Assembly: GCA_025934695.1 (NCBI GenBank)
Contig: JAICWS010000001.1
Location: forward strand, 1,083,301 to 1,147,300
DNA length: 64,000 nucleotides
Direction of reading: 5' to 3'
Source: Alphaproteobacteria bacterium
GTDB lineage: Bacteria; Pseudomonadota; Alphaproteobacteria; Micavibrionales; UBA2020
Of the stretch, positions 53,400 to 63,504 are shown piece after piece. The notes under the pieces were generated by a model, which did no database searches, was not told where the DNA came from, and saw only the letters and a program-made list of their open reading frames with translations. The position numbers and the translations under genes were made by a program. Positions within the stretch are counted from its first letter, which is position 1; every line of letters starts with the position of its first letter.

Positions 53400-54031
53400 T
53401 GTTTCCGTCCCAATCCTCGTCCGCCACGGAACGTTGCATCGATTGGAGCATCAGCTTCCGCCCTTTCGACGGGGGCCTGGAATGCGGCGACGCATGCACG
53501 GTCGTGGTCCTTCCGAACGGGGCGCTTGTCGCGGCCATCGACGGGCTGGGACACGGGGCGGAGGCGGCAGCCGCGGCTCAGGTCGCCATTGACTGTCTCG
53601 CGGGCGCCGCCGTCGAGCCCATTCTGCAGCTGATGGAACGCTGCCATGAGGCTCTTCGCAAGACGCGGGGCGCTGCGATCACCATGGCTGTGTTCGACGC
53701 CGGCAACAATACGATGACTTGGACCGGTGTCGGAAACGTCGAGGCGATGCTCTTTCGCGTCGACCAGACCGCGGTGCCGCGGCGCGAATCCCTCTCGCTG
53801 CGCGGCGGCGTCGTCGGTTATCAAATCCCTCCGCTGCGCGCGAACACGCTGCCGGTCTTTGCCGGCGACACGCTTGTTATGGCGACCGACGGCATCGATA
53901 GCGGTTTCAGCATGGTATCGGTGGCAGGCCGGACGCCCCGGGATATCAGCGCGGATATTCTCGAGGCGCATGCCAAGGGAACCGACGATGCCCTGGTTTT
54001 CGCCGGCAGTTACACGGGTTTTTCCGCATGA
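53396..54031 (+). CDS. rsbX: RsbX-type PP2C/SpoIIE phosphatase
   Basis: 211 residues with PP2C/SpoIIE motifs AIDGLGHGAEAAAAAQVA, GNVEAMLFRVD and VMATDGIDSGF. RsbX dephosphorylates RsbR and RsbS to reset the stressosome. GGAGG stands before the ATG at 53396, which overlaps the end of rsbT; the gene overlaps the next one by 4 bp. Confidence 0.9.
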   Translation: MMFPSQSSSATERCIDWSISFRPFDGGLECGDACTVVVLPNGALVAAIDGLGHGAEAAAAAQVAIDCLAGAAVEPILQLMERCHEALRKTRGAAITMAVFDAGNNTMTWTGVGNVEAMLFRVDQTAVPRRESLSLRGGVVGYQIPPLRANTLPVFAGDTLVMATDGIDSGFSMVSVAGRTPRDISADILEAHAKGTDDALVFAGSYTGFSA

Positions 54032-56277
54032 CAGTCGGCACGGAAACCCAAATAGGCAATTTGCTGACAACCCATCTGGCGGACGAATATGCGCGCCTGC
54101 TGGAAGCCCATATCGCGGAACCCAGCGAAACCATCCTGCACCATGCCTATGAACTGGGAAGGCAGGCCGTCAGCGGCGGCACCAGCGTGCTGGATATGGC
54201 GATCCTCCTGCATCACAACGCCTTGTCCAGGCTGCTGCAGTCGTGCCCGCCCGAGACGCACAGCGACATCATCCGGAAAGCATCCGCCTTCTTCGCGGAA
54301 AGCCTGTCCCCGTTCGAAATGCTGCTGCGCCGCTACCGCGAAAGCAATGCCAGCCTTTCACGCCTTTACGAGCAGGCGAAGGCGCTGGACCGGCTCAAGA
54401 CGGATTTCTTCTCGAATGTCAGCCACGAATTGCGCACGCCGCTGACCCTGATCCTGGGGCCGCTCTCGCGGGTGCTCGAGACAATGCCGGAAGGCAGCCG
54501 CGAGCGGCACGACCTCGAAATCGTGTACCGCAACGCGCAGATTTTGCTCAGGCACGTCAACGATCTGCTGGACTTCGCGCGCATCGAGGCGGGCAAACTC
54601 GATCTCGCCTACGCCAAAACCGATGTCGCCGTGCTGACGCGCCTGACGGCCTCGCACTTCGAGACGCTCGCCGAAGAGCGACATATCCATTTCGACGTGC
54701 AGGCGCCCGCGGCCCTCATGGCGGAAGTCGATGCCGCGCGGCTGCAAAGAATTTTGCTCAATCTTCTCTCCAACGCGTTCAAATTCACCCCGGACCAGGG
54801 CACGATAGAGATGACGCTCTCCGCCACGGCGGGCGCGGCCGTTTTCACCGTGGCCGACAGCGGGCCCGGCATCCCCGAGAACATGCGCGAGAGCGTGTTC
54901 GAGCGCTTCCGGCAGGTGGATGGCGGCGCCGCGGGCGGCACGGGCCTCGGGCTCGCCATCGTGCGCGAGTTCTGCAATGCCCACGGCGGCGCCGTCACCG
55001 TCGATTCCTCGCCGAACGGCGGCGCGCGCATCACGGTCACCCTGCCGCTCAAGGCGCCGACCGGCATGCATGTCGCCGATGCGTCGTCCGCCGCCGGCGG
55101 GACGGCGCCGGAAGCCGCCCAGGCCGCGGCGGCCTTGCGTGCGCAGAGCCGCCCGGATATCCAGCTACCCTCTGCGCCCGGTGCCACGGTGCTCGTCGTC
55201 GAGGACAATATCGACATGCGGAACTTCCTGGCCGGGATATTGGGCGAGCGTTTCCGCGTCATCACCGCCGCAAACGGCCGCGAGGGCGTCGAACTGGCCG
55301 CCGCCCAGTTGCCGGATCTGATTTTGACGGACGTCATGATGCCCGAAATGAGCGGCGATGAAATGGCCCGGAAACTGCTGTCGATGCCGGAAACCCGCGA
55401 TATCCCGGTATTGCTGCTGACCGCAAAAACCGAAGAAGCGCTGCGCGTCGACATGGCCAAGGCCGGCATCCGCGATTATATGACCAAGCCTTTTTCGACG
55501 CCGGAACTGCTGGCGAAGGTCGAGCAGCATGTGTCGCGGTATCGTAAAACCCTGGCGGAACGCGCGCATCTTGTCGCGAAGCTGGAAAGGACGAACGAGG
55601 AACTCGAGCGCTTCGCCTATGTCGCGGCGCATGACCTGAAATCTCCCTTGCGGGCGATCGACAATCTTTCCAGCTGGCTGGAGGAAGATCTCGCGGACCG
55701 GCTCGACGATGCCAGCCGCAAGCATCTCACGGAGTTGCGCCGGCGCGTCCGCTGGATGGAAAAGCTGCTGAACGACATTCTTGAATATTCGCGCGCCGGC
55801 GCGGACATCGGGACGGAAATTGTCAGCGGAACGGAACTTCTCGACGAAGTCCTTAAAACCGCCGATCTTGCCGGCGCCACGGTCAAAAGATCCGGCGATT
55901 TCGCGACCATCCGCGTGCCGCGCATGCCCCTGAAGCAGGTGCTTTTCAATCTCGTCGACAATGCGGTCAAGCACGGCGGGAAGCACAATGGCGGCATCGA
56001 GGTCGGCGTTGACAACCGCAAGGACGATTATCTCTTCAGCGTCCGGGACCACGGCCCGGGCATCGCGAAGCAATACCACAAGAAGATCTTCGAGATGTTT
56101 CAGACCCTGGGAGGGCCGAAAAAGGGCAGCGGCATCGGCCTTGCCCTCGTCAAAAAAGTCGTCGTCGCCCATGGCGGCGATGTCACCGTCGAGTCAGAAC
56201 CCGGCCAGGGTACGACCTTCAGGTTTACCTGGCCAAAAACCGGAGAAGCGGAAAATGAGCCCCGATATCACGGATAA
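54028..56277 (+). CDS. Hybrid histidine kinase with RsbU-like N-terminus and two kinase cores
   Basis: 749 residues. Residues 1-105 (EPSETILHHAYELGRQAV) look like the RsbU N-terminal, RsbT-binding domain. Then HisKA with H133 (NVSHELRTPLTL), HATPase (DSGPGI, GTGLGLAIV), receiver with D435 (LTDVMMPEMSG), a second HisKA with H535 (AAHDLKSPLRAI) and second HATPase (DHGPGI, GSGIGLALV). Two complete kinase cores around one receiver is unusual. Its position after RsbRSTX suggests RsbT switches this kinase on instead of a phosphatase. No membrane helix. Confidence 0.88.
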   Translation: MTVGTETQIGNLLTTHLADEYARLLEAHIAEPSETILHHAYELGRQAVSGGTSVLDMAILLHHNALSRLLQSCPPETHSDIIRKASAFFAESLSPFEMLLRRYRESNASLSRLYEQAKALDRLKTDFFSNVSHELRTPLTLILGPLSRVLETMPEGSRERHDLEIVYRNAQILLRHVNDLLDFARIEAGKLDLAYAKTDVAVLTRLTASHFETLAEERHIHFDVQAPAALMAEVDAARLQRILLNLLSNAFKFTPDQGTIEMTLSATAGAAVFTVADSGPGIPENMRESVFERFRQVDGGAAGGTGLGLAIVREFCNAHGGAVTVDSSPNGGARITVTLPLKAPTGMHVADASSAAGGTAPEAAQAAAALRAQSRPDIQLPSAPGATVLVVEDNIDMRNFLAGILGERFRVITAANGREGVELAAAQLPDLILTDVMMPEMSGDEMARKLLSMPETRDIPVLLLTAKTEEALRVDMAKAGIRDYMTKPFSTPELLAKVEQHVSRYRKTLAERAHLVAKLERTNEELERFAYVAAHDLKSPLRAIDNLSSWLEEDLADRLDDASRKHLTELRRRVRWMEKLLNDILEYSRAGADIGTEIVSGTELLDEVLKTADLAGATVKRSGDFATIRVPRMPLKQVLFNLVDNAVKHGGKHNGGIEVGVDNRKDDYLFSVRDHGPGIAKQYHKKIFEMFQTLGGPKKGSGIGLALVKKVVVAHGGDVTVESEPGQGTTFRFTWPKTGEAENEPRYHG

Positions 56278-56701
56278 ACCGCTCAACATCGTCCTCGTCG
56301 AGGATGACGACACGGACGTGGAGGTGATTCAACGCCGTTTTCAAAAAAAGAATATCGGCAATCCCATTCACCGCGCCCGTGACGGCATCGAAGCCCTGGA
56401 GCTGTTGCGCGGCACAAAGGACCGGCAGAACCTTCAATCCCCCTATGTGATGCTGATCGACATCAATATGCCGCGGATGAACGGGATCGAACTGCTGGCG
56501 GAGTTGCGCGCCGATCCGCAGCTGAAGGACAGCATCGCGTTCATCCTGACCTCCTCAAAACAGCCGAAGGACGTGCTCCGCGCCTATGATTTCCAGGTGG
56601 CGGGGTATTTTCTCAAGGACGATATGGATGCGACGATCGACCTTCTTTCCAACTACTGGCGCATAAACCAGTTTGCCGGCGCTCCCAGAAATATGCGCTG
56701 A
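56255..56701 (+). CDS. Single-domain response regulator (Rcp1-like)
   Basis: 148 residues, one receiver domain: EDDDTDVEVIQRRF acid pocket, phosphoacceptor D69 in LIDINMPRMNG, Ser/Thr in LTSSKQPKD. Resembles the Rcp1/CheY-like regulators often paired with hybrid kinases such as phytochromes. No output domain. It overlaps the kinase gene by 23 bp, so it is the likely acceptor for the 54028 kinase. Confidence 0.9.
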   Translation: MSPDITDKPLNIVLVEDDDTDVEVIQRRFQKKNIGNPIHRARDGIEALELLRGTKDRQNLQSPYVMLIDINMPRMNGIELLAELRADPQLKDSIAFILTSSKQPKDVLRAYDFQVAGYFLKDDMDATIDLLSNYWRINQFAGAPRNMR

Positions 56702-56718
56702 GTTCCGGCTTAAAAAAC

Positions 56719-56861
56719 CGTCATGCCCGCAGGACATGAAATTTCCTAATGAAATTTCATGTCATCCAGTACCGTAGTAATGAAAACGGCTTCCTGGACG
56801 ATCTGCACCGCAGGTTGTTTTATAACAACGGTACTGGATCCCCGCCTGCGCGGGGATGACG
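56719..56861. repeat. Long inverted-repeat element
   Basis: Begins CGTCATGCCCGCAGG and ends CGCGGGGATGACG. It contains ATGAAATTTC twice and CCAGTACCGTAGTAATG, which recurs in the 8335 element and in inverted form (AACGGTACTGGATC) near its end. Confidence 0.65.
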
Positions 56862-56893
56862 ATCTCTTTTTTGGATGAACTCTTAGAAGAGTT

Positions 56894-57883
56894 TCAGAGG
56901 TTGAATCCCGGCTTCGGCGGCAGGGGCTTGAGCGTATTGGGCGCAATGGCATGGCCTTCGCCGTCCAGCACCTTCATATCCGGCATGGCGTCCGCCACGG
57001 CCTGCGCCGCGCGTTTGGACGCGCCGAAGACGATGCCCTGCGGCGTTACGCCTTTGACGAAGTTTTCGGCGCGCACGATGATGCCAACGCCGGTCATGTT
57101 GACCTCGTCGGTTTCATAGAAAGGTCCCAGCGCCTGTTCCACGCGGTCGCGGACGGCTTTCATCGACGGATCGCCCCAGTTGGCCTTTCCGGTCGTGAGG
57201 TCATCGATGACGACGCCGAACATGCCCATCGGCTGCTCGAAATCGAGATCCGCTTCCGCCCCGTCCATCGACAGGGCCGAGAGCGCGCCGCGCGTGATGT
57301 GGCGCTCGTGCAGGTCGAGGCCGAGGAAGATCTGGCGCATGTCATCGTCGCTCGCGCCCTTCGCGTTCAGCTGGATCATCTGCACCATCGCGTCGAAGGC
57401 GATGCCCAGCGACGTGGCGTTCTGCGTCAGCGCCCCTGCAAGCCCTGCGATCTTCTCGATATTCTCCTCGGTCGGCTCGACGCGGCGGGCATATTGCACG
57501 GCCAGCCAGCTGTCGCATTCGGCGTCGATGGGATAATAAGCCATCACCCGCGCGCCGCTGCCCGCGCCCCACTTGCTCAGGCGCTCGGCCACGTCATAGC
57601 CCTTGCCGTCGGTGTTGTTCAGCGCATGATATTGCATTACTTCATTCGTGCAGATGAAGAGCCAGTTCGCGCCCGAAGCGCCCAGCGCCGCCGCCAGTTC
57701 CTTGTCATCCTTCGCGTTTTGGATCGCGCCCAGTTTCGAGACGCCCGTCGCGGGGTCAACTTCGCGCATCGCGTCGATCAGCTTCTGGCACTCCGGCCCC
57801 GTCGAATGCGCTTCGAGCAGCTCGAAGGCATCCGTGATGGAGGTGACGAGATCGGACTGGCTGACGCCGCGGTAAGAAGGCAT
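56894..57883 (-). CDS. Hypothetical protein, 329 aa
   Basis: I do not recognise it. A soluble alpha/beta protein without signal peptide or membrane segment. Residues 1-70 are helical (DLVTSITDAFELLEAHS); later GIIVRAENFVKGVTPQGIVF and FGVVIDDLTTGKANWGDPSM look beta-rich. ATG at 57883. It stands alone, convergent with the stressosome operon across a REP-like element and divergent from the RTX genes. Confidence 0.65.
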   Translation of the reverse strand: MPSYRGVSQSDLVTSITDAFELLEAHSTGPECQKLIDAMREVDPATGVSKLGAIQNAKDDKELAAALGASGANWLFICTNEVMQYHALNNTDGKGYDVAERLSKWGAGSGARVMAYYPIDAECDSWLAVQYARRVEPTEENIEKIAGLAGALTQNATSLGIAFDAMVQMIQLNAKGASDDDMRQIFLGLDLHERHITRGALSALSMDGAEADLDFEQPMGMFGVVIDDLTTGKANWGDPSMKAVRDRVEQALGPFYETDEVNMTGVGIIVRAENFVKGVTPQGIVFGASKRAAQAVADAMPDMKVLDGEGHAIAPNTLKPLPPKPGFNL

Positions 57884-58168
57884 GGTTCGAAATCCTCTGT
57901 AAATAAAATATGAAAACCGGGGCGACAGTAGCCCCGGGGCGCCGCGCTGTCAACTTGCCCCACAAATTTTCATAATATCAAAAATTTTTTCGCAGGATTT
58001 TTTTATGTCTGACGTATTATTCGCGGCGATTTACGGATATATATCACATGCTGCGGCTGCCGCCGGGGACGGAGGCGAACAGGCGCTTAAGAAAATACCG
58101 GGGAATGCCGGACGCAGGCGGCGAACGAGCCGCGCCAGTCCGCACAAGCACATCGAAGGAAAGTCGAC
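57884..58168. other. Divergent intergenic region upstream of the RTX genes
   Basis: AT-rich toward 57960-58050, including GATATATATCACATG at about 58034, which resembles the TATCACA element of the 34-38 kb cluster. GAAGGAAAG precedes the ATG at 58169. No other gene is supported. Confidence 0.4.
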
Positions 58169-60304
58169 ATGACCGTTCAAGATTTCACCCTGAGCTATAC
58201 CGGAACCGAAAAGACCCCCGGCGGCGTCAGCAACAACACGACCGGCACGTTCGATGCGACGGTCACAAACACGGCCGGCCATGTCACCGGCAGCTGGACC
58301 TACAACGGCACCTATGACGTTCCCGGCTTCACGAACGGCACGGGGACGATCAGCCTGTCGGGCACTTTCACGACCAACGCCCAGCTGTCCAACGGCTGGA
58401 ACCTGAACATGCTGTCCGCCGACCCGGATTTCCTCGTCGCGAACCCGTCGGCGTCTCTCGGCCTCGTCGGGACCGGCGGATACGAAATATTCGACGAATG
58501 GGCCTTCAAGGTCCCCGTCGTCAATAACCAGGGCAAGACGGTGAACGAGGAATTCGTCGTGACGGGAACCGTGCTGCCCACGCTGCCGCCGCCCGAGATT
58601 TCCGTCGAGAAATACACCGATTACATCCACGAAGGCAGCACCCTGGGCGCGACCGTCACCCTGCAGCGCACCGGCTTCGCGACCCAGCAGGCCTCGACCG
58701 TGGACGTGACCATCGCCGACGGCAGCGCCGTCGCGGGCACCAACTACACGCCCCTCTTCACCACCGAAACCGTTACCTTCAAGCCCGGACAGACCACGAT
58801 GACGCTGCACGTGGCGAGCATCATCGACGACCTGGTTCAGAGCGGCGACAAGGATTTCACGGTGAGCCTGTCGAACGTGACGAACGGCACGCTCGGCACC
58901 TCCACCGTGGCCGACATCAACATCCTCGATGCCGAAGGCGGCCCGATGGTGGAGACAGCCAACTTCCTTAACGAAAGGCTTACCGGCGGCACCGGCGCCG
59001 ACACTCTCACTGCCGGCGCGGGCAAGGATACGCTGCTCGGCCTCGGCGGCGACGACACGCTTGTCGGCGGCGGCGGGACGAGCCACGCCTTTATGTCGGG
59101 CGGTGCGGGCGACGATACTTACATCATTAACCTCGGCGTCACCACCAAGGGCGTGCTGACCTTCGATGGCGGCATCTCCGAAGGATCGAGCCAGGGCAAT
59201 GACACCGTCGTGCTGGTCGGCGCCCAGAGCATCTCGTCCTATGTCACGCTCGCAATCCCGCCCAATGTCGAGAACTTCGACATTTCGCAGACCGGCGCGA
59301 CGCTGATCAACCTCAGGGGCAATGCGGAGCCGAACATTCTCACCGGCAACGATGCCGCCAACACGCTGGATGGCGGCGCGGGCGCGGGCACCTTTGACTC
59401 GCTGATCGGCGGCCTCGGCAACGACACCTATATCATCCATTCTGCAAGCGACGTCGTGACGGAAGCGGCGAACGCGGGCAATGACACGCTCCTCATCGAA
59501 TACAACAACGCCAACAAGCTCGCGAGCGACACGGTCGACCTCGCCAACTATCCGAACGTCGAGAATGTGACAGTCAAAGGCACTGGCCTCTTCGACGTCA
59601 ACGGCGACAGCAACGACAACATCCTGACCGGCAACGCCTCGGCCAATACGCTGACCGGCAACGGCGGCAATGATACGCTCGACGGCGGCATCGGCGCGGA
59701 CCATATGATCGGCGGCGCCGGCAACGACACCTATGTCGTCGATAATATCGGCGATGTCATCGTGGACGGCGGCGGCAACAATACCGTCATCGACAAGATG
59801 ACCGGCATGTACACGCTGGCCGCGGGCCTCGACACGCTTATCGTCTCGGGCCCGGGCGTGATCAGCGCGCACGGCAACGACGACGGCGACATGCTGACCG
59901 GCGGCAGCGGCGTCAATACGCTCATCGGCGGCGCGGGCAGCGACACGATCGAGGGCGGGCTCAGCCATGACATACTGACGGGCGGCGCGGGCGCAAATAC
60001 CTTCGTCTTCACGCATGCGGAAGCCGCCTCGGCCGGCAACAGCGACACGATCACCGACTTCAAGGCGGGCGCAGGCGGCGATGTCCTCGACATCAGCGAT
60101 GTGCTGGCCGGACACATGGTGAATGCCGCGAACGTGGACAGTTTCGTCCATCTCGCCAGCGACGGCCACGGCGGCGTGCTCGTCTCCGTCAACGCCAGCG
60201 GCGCGGGCACGGCCTTTATCACCTTCGCGGACCTGGCCGGCCATTCGGTCGGCGATTTCACCGACGCCGCGAACATGCTGAATAACGGTAACTTGATCGT
60301 TTGA
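58169..60304 (+). CDS. RTX protein with Calx-beta domain, 711 aa
   Basis: Residues about 150-260 form a Calx-beta-type domain (HEGSTLGATVTLQRTG, DDLVQSGDKDFTVSLSNV). Calcium-binding nonapeptide repeats of the GGxGxDxLxGG type fill about 270-620 in several blocks (GGTGADTLTAGAGKDTLLG). The C-terminus (FTDAANMLNNGNLIV) fits an uncleaved type I secretion signal. No Sec signal peptide. Such proteins are exported by an ABC/HlyD/TolC system, not seen here, and fold on meeting calcium outside the cell. Confidence 0.9.
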   Translation: MTVQDFTLSYTGTEKTPGGVSNNTTGTFDATVTNTAGHVTGSWTYNGTYDVPGFTNGTGTISLSGTFTTNAQLSNGWNLNMLSADPDFLVANPSASLGLVGTGGYEIFDEWAFKVPVVNNQGKTVNEEFVVTGTVLPTLPPPEISVEKYTDYIHEGSTLGATVTLQRTGFATQQASTVDVTIADGSAVAGTNYTPLFTTETVTFKPGQTTMTLHVASIIDDLVQSGDKDFTVSLSNVTNGTLGTSTVADINILDAEGGPMVETANFLNERLTGGTGADTLTAGAGKDTLLGLGGDDTLVGGGGTSHAFMSGGAGDDTYIINLGVTTKGVLTFDGGISEGSSQGNDTVVLVGAQSISSYVTLAIPPNVENFDISQTGATLINLRGNAEPNILTGNDAANTLDGGAGAGTFDSLIGGLGNDTYIIHSASDVVTEAANAGNDTLLIEYNNANKLASDTVDLANYPNVENVTVKGTGLFDVNGDSNDNILTGNASANTLTGNGGNDTLDGGIGADHMIGGAGNDTYVVDNIGDVIVDGGGNNTVIDKMTGMYTLAAGLDTLIVSGPGVISAHGNDDGDMLTGGSGVNTLIGGAGSDTIEGGLSHDILTGGAGANTFVFTHAEAASAGNSDTITDFKAGAGGDVLDISDVLAGHMVNAANVDSFVHLASDGHGGVLVSVNASGAGTAFITFADLAGHSVGDFTDAANMLNNGNLIV

Positions 60305-60413
60305 TAAAAAACGCGGGCTGTTTACAGAGTTCCCGGCTTCTGGTAATAAACCGGGCACCGGGCAAGTTATTTACTAAGAATTTCATTCACTCCAAAGGCA
60401 GGGAAAGTTTTTC

Positions 60414-63308
60414 ATGACGACGTTCACAACCAGCGGTTCAATCGACGCGCTCGCGGGCTATGAGATCAGCAACTTCGGTGACGCATTCAAAACGCTGGTA
60501 ATCGACTTCAACACGACGTTCGACACGATCGACCTCTTCGATGCGAACGACCCTACGGCTTTCGACTTTGCGACGCATACCGCCTCCAGCGTCAGCGGCT
60601 ATGACACGCACGCGCTCGGCCAATTGACTGTGACGGGCACCAACCTTGCCTTCAGCTTCGGCGCGAACGCCACCGGCACCTACACTATGGCCGATTTTAG
60701 GTCCGGCACCATTACCGGCTCCGACCCCAGTACGTTCGTATCCGATGGCAACAGTCACTTCCACATCGTGGGCAGCATCCCCTGGACCTATACCGTCGGC
60801 AACGGCGGTCCACACATCCACGGCGGAACCCTGACCTCATTCGACTATTCCAGTGCAACAGACGGCCACCTGACGATTGTCGGCAAGAACATCGCACCTG
60901 ACAACGACCCTAACGTTTCCGCCGGCCACCTGGAAGGCACGGCGTTCCATGAAACGCTCACCACCGGCGACGGCACGTCAGTCACCATCAACTCGACCGG
61001 GGGCATCGACCTTTTGCAGGGTACCGGTACGATTAACAGCATCACGGTCAGCGACGGGCATAACGATTCAATGACCCTTACCGGCACGATCAACGCCAAC
61101 CTGTTGTTCAACAATGAGTCCAATACTTTCGTCGGCGACTTCGTTCAGGAAGTCCTTTCGTTGGGCGCGAACATCCTTCACGTCTCGGACAGCTCCATCG
61201 CCTGGGACGGCGGCGCCGGCAATGACACGATCATCGCGAGCGGCGGCGGCGACTTCACGATCTCCGGCGGCGCGGGCAATGACATCCTCACCGGCAGCAC
61301 GGGCAACGATACGCTCGACGGCGGCGCAGGCGCCGACACGATGACCGGCGGCACGGGCGATGACACCTATTTCGTCGACAATACGCTCGATAAAGTCGTC
61401 GAAGCCACGCTGGGCGGCAACGACACGGTCGACACCGTTGTTTCCTACACTTTGGCCGCCAACGTCGAGAACCTGGTGCTGAACGCGAGCGGCATCAAGG
61501 GCATCGGCAATGCGCTCGACAACGTCATTACCGATACCGTGGGCGGTAATACGCTTGATGGCGGCGCGGGCGGCAACGATACGCTGATCGGCCTGGTCGG
61601 CGGCGACACCTTCGTGTTCCACAGCGACCCGACGACCATCGACGCGACCGGCGTCAACAATACCGTCATTGTCCTCCACAACAATAGCGACACAAATCCC
61701 CTGGACGCCCCTACGGCCCATGTGTCGGACTTCACGAACATCCAGAACATCACCATCGCCGGCACGGGCCTGTTCAACATCGAAGGCGACGCCAACGACA
61801 ACGTGTTGATCGGCAATGCCTCGGTCAACATCATCACCGGGGACGGCGGTAACGACACGCTCGATGGCGGCGCGGGCGCCGACACGATGATCGGCGGCAC
61901 CGGCAGCGACACCTTTACCATCGACAATATCGGCGACGTCATCGACGCGGGCGGCGGCATTGACACGGTCATCGACAAGATGACATCCGGCACCTTCACC
62001 ATGGCGTCCGGCATCGACACGCTGATCATGCAGGGCACCGGCGCGCTGCACGCGGTCGGCAACGGCCAGAGCGATTCAATCACCGGCAATTCCGGCGCGA
62101 ACGTCATTGAAGCCGGCGTCGCGGTCAGCGATGGCATCGCCCACTTGGCGGGCGGCGCGGGTGCGGACACCTACATCGTCGACAATTCGAACGATTTCAT
62201 CATTGAAAACACGGTCACCACGGTCGGCGGCATTGATCTCGCCGTCGCCAACGTCTCCTATGATATGTCGGTCAACGCGACGGGCGTCGAGAAACTGACG
62301 CTCGCGGCCACCGCCGGCAACATCGACGGCACCGGCAACGCGCTTGCCAACCTCATCGTCGGCAATGGCGGCGACAATACGCTCGACGGCGGCGCGGGCG
62401 TGGGTATCGATACGCTGCAGGGCGGCCTTGGCAACGACACCTATATCGTCGATATCGCGGTTGCCGCGGGCGTCGCGAAGCTGCAGGACATGATCACCGA
62501 CACGGGCGGCGACGACACCATCGTGCTGCGCGCGGGCGATCTGGCGCTGGGCCATGCGACCACCTTCACGCTCGCGACCGGCATCGAGAACATGGACGCG
62601 TCCCATACGGACAGCGCCAATGCCTTCAACCTGACCGGCAACACCGGCAACAACATCCTGACCGCCAACGATCATGGCGACACGCTGAACGGCATGACGG
62701 GCACGGACACGCTCATCGGCGGTGTCGGCAACGACACCTTCATCGTCGGTAATGCGTCGGATGTGGTGACCGGAAACGGCGGAACGGACGTGATCCAGTC
62801 TTCGGTGAGCCTCAATCTTGCCACCGATACGAACATCACTGGCGTCCACGCGCTCACCCTCACCGGCACCACGGCCCTCAATGCCACCGCCGACGACAGT
62901 GGCGACGTGCTAACCGGCAACGGCGGCGCCAATACGCTGACCGGCGGCGCGGGCAACGACACGCTCGACGGCGGCCTCGGCCACGATATCCTGACCGGCG
63001 GCGCCGGCGCGGACACCTTCGTGTTCACGCATGTGGAAGCGGCCTCGGCCAACAACAGCGACACGATCAACGACTTCCACACCGGTGAAGGCGATGCGAT
63101 CAATATTCACGACATCCTGGCCGCCCATAGCATTGACGCGACCACGGTCGACAACTTCGTTCACCTGACCGAGGTTTCGGGAAATACCGTCGTCTCCGTC
63201 AACGCGACAGGCATCGGATCGACCTTCATCCAGATCGCCACGCTGGAAGGCGTGACCGGTCTCGGCGATGCCGCAGCCTTGCTGAATGCGCACAACCTGA
63301 TTGTGTAA
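60414..63308 (+). CDS. RTX protein, 964 aa
   Basis: An N-terminal unique part (1-270) and several blocks of RTX repeats (about 270-300, 445-470, 640-670, 780-800, 850-890; GGAGNDILTGSTGNDTLDGG). It ends ALLNAHNLIV, close to the end of the 58169 product, so both probably share one type I exporter. The repeat blocks are similar at DNA level, suggesting internal expansion. No enzymatic domain recognised; a surface or S-layer-like role is possible. Confidence 0.9.
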   Translation: MTTFTTSGSIDALAGYEISNFGDAFKTLVIDFNTTFDTIDLFDANDPTAFDFATHTASSVSGYDTHALGQLTVTGTNLAFSFGANATGTYTMADFRSGTITGSDPSTFVSDGNSHFHIVGSIPWTYTVGNGGPHIHGGTLTSFDYSSATDGHLTIVGKNIAPDNDPNVSAGHLEGTAFHETLTTGDGTSVTINSTGGIDLLQGTGTINSITVSDGHNDSMTLTGTINANLLFNNESNTFVGDFVQEVLSLGANILHVSDSSIAWDGGAGNDTIIASGGGDFTISGGAGNDILTGSTGNDTLDGGAGADTMTGGTGDDTYFVDNTLDKVVEATLGGNDTVDTVVSYTLAANVENLVLNASGIKGIGNALDNVITDTVGGNTLDGGAGGNDTLIGLVGGDTFVFHSDPTTIDATGVNNTVIVLHNNSDTNPLDAPTAHVSDFTNIQNITIAGTGLFNIEGDANDNVLIGNASVNIITGDGGNDTLDGGAGADTMIGGTGSDTFTIDNIGDVIDAGGGIDTVIDKMTSGTFTMASGIDTLIMQGTGALHAVGNGQSDSITGNSGANVIEAGVAVSDGIAHLAGGAGADTYIVDNSNDFIIENTVTTVGGIDLAVANVSYDMSVNATGVEKLTLAATAGNIDGTGNALANLIVGNGGDNTLDGGAGVGIDTLQGGLGNDTYIVDIAVAAGVAKLQDMITDTGGDDTIVLRAGDLALGHATTFTLATGIENMDASHTDSANAFNLTGNTGNNILTANDHGDTLNGMTGTDTLIGGVGNDTFIVGNASDVVTGNGGTDVIQSSVSLNLATDTNITGVHALTLTGTTALNATADDSGDVLTGNGGANTLTGGAGNDTLDGGLGHDILTGGAGADTFVFTHVEAASANNSDTINDFHTGEGDAINIHDILAAHSIDATTVDNFVHLTEVSGNTVVSVNATGIGSTFIQIATLEGVTGLGDAAALLNAHNLIV

Positions 63309-63504
63309 AACCCCGTTCTGATTTTTTCGGAACAATGACAGCCTTTCGCGCGAAAGACTGCGCGGAAACATTTGCCGCCTACCCCTTTCGTGGTACTCTT
63401 CCCGGCACGTCATTCATAATGGCCCGTCAGGGGCCGATTCCGTGCACGGTGCGCGCTCCGGGGTGGAGCGCCGCTTTTGCATATACCTGGGGAGAGACTT
63501 CGCC

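Noticed and set aside
58031-60358. A 775-codon minus-strand frame opposite the first RTX gene
   Set aside because: Mirror frame of RTX repeats: codon bias of Gly/Asp-rich repeats leaves the opposite frame open. The plus-strand product is a clear RTX protein.
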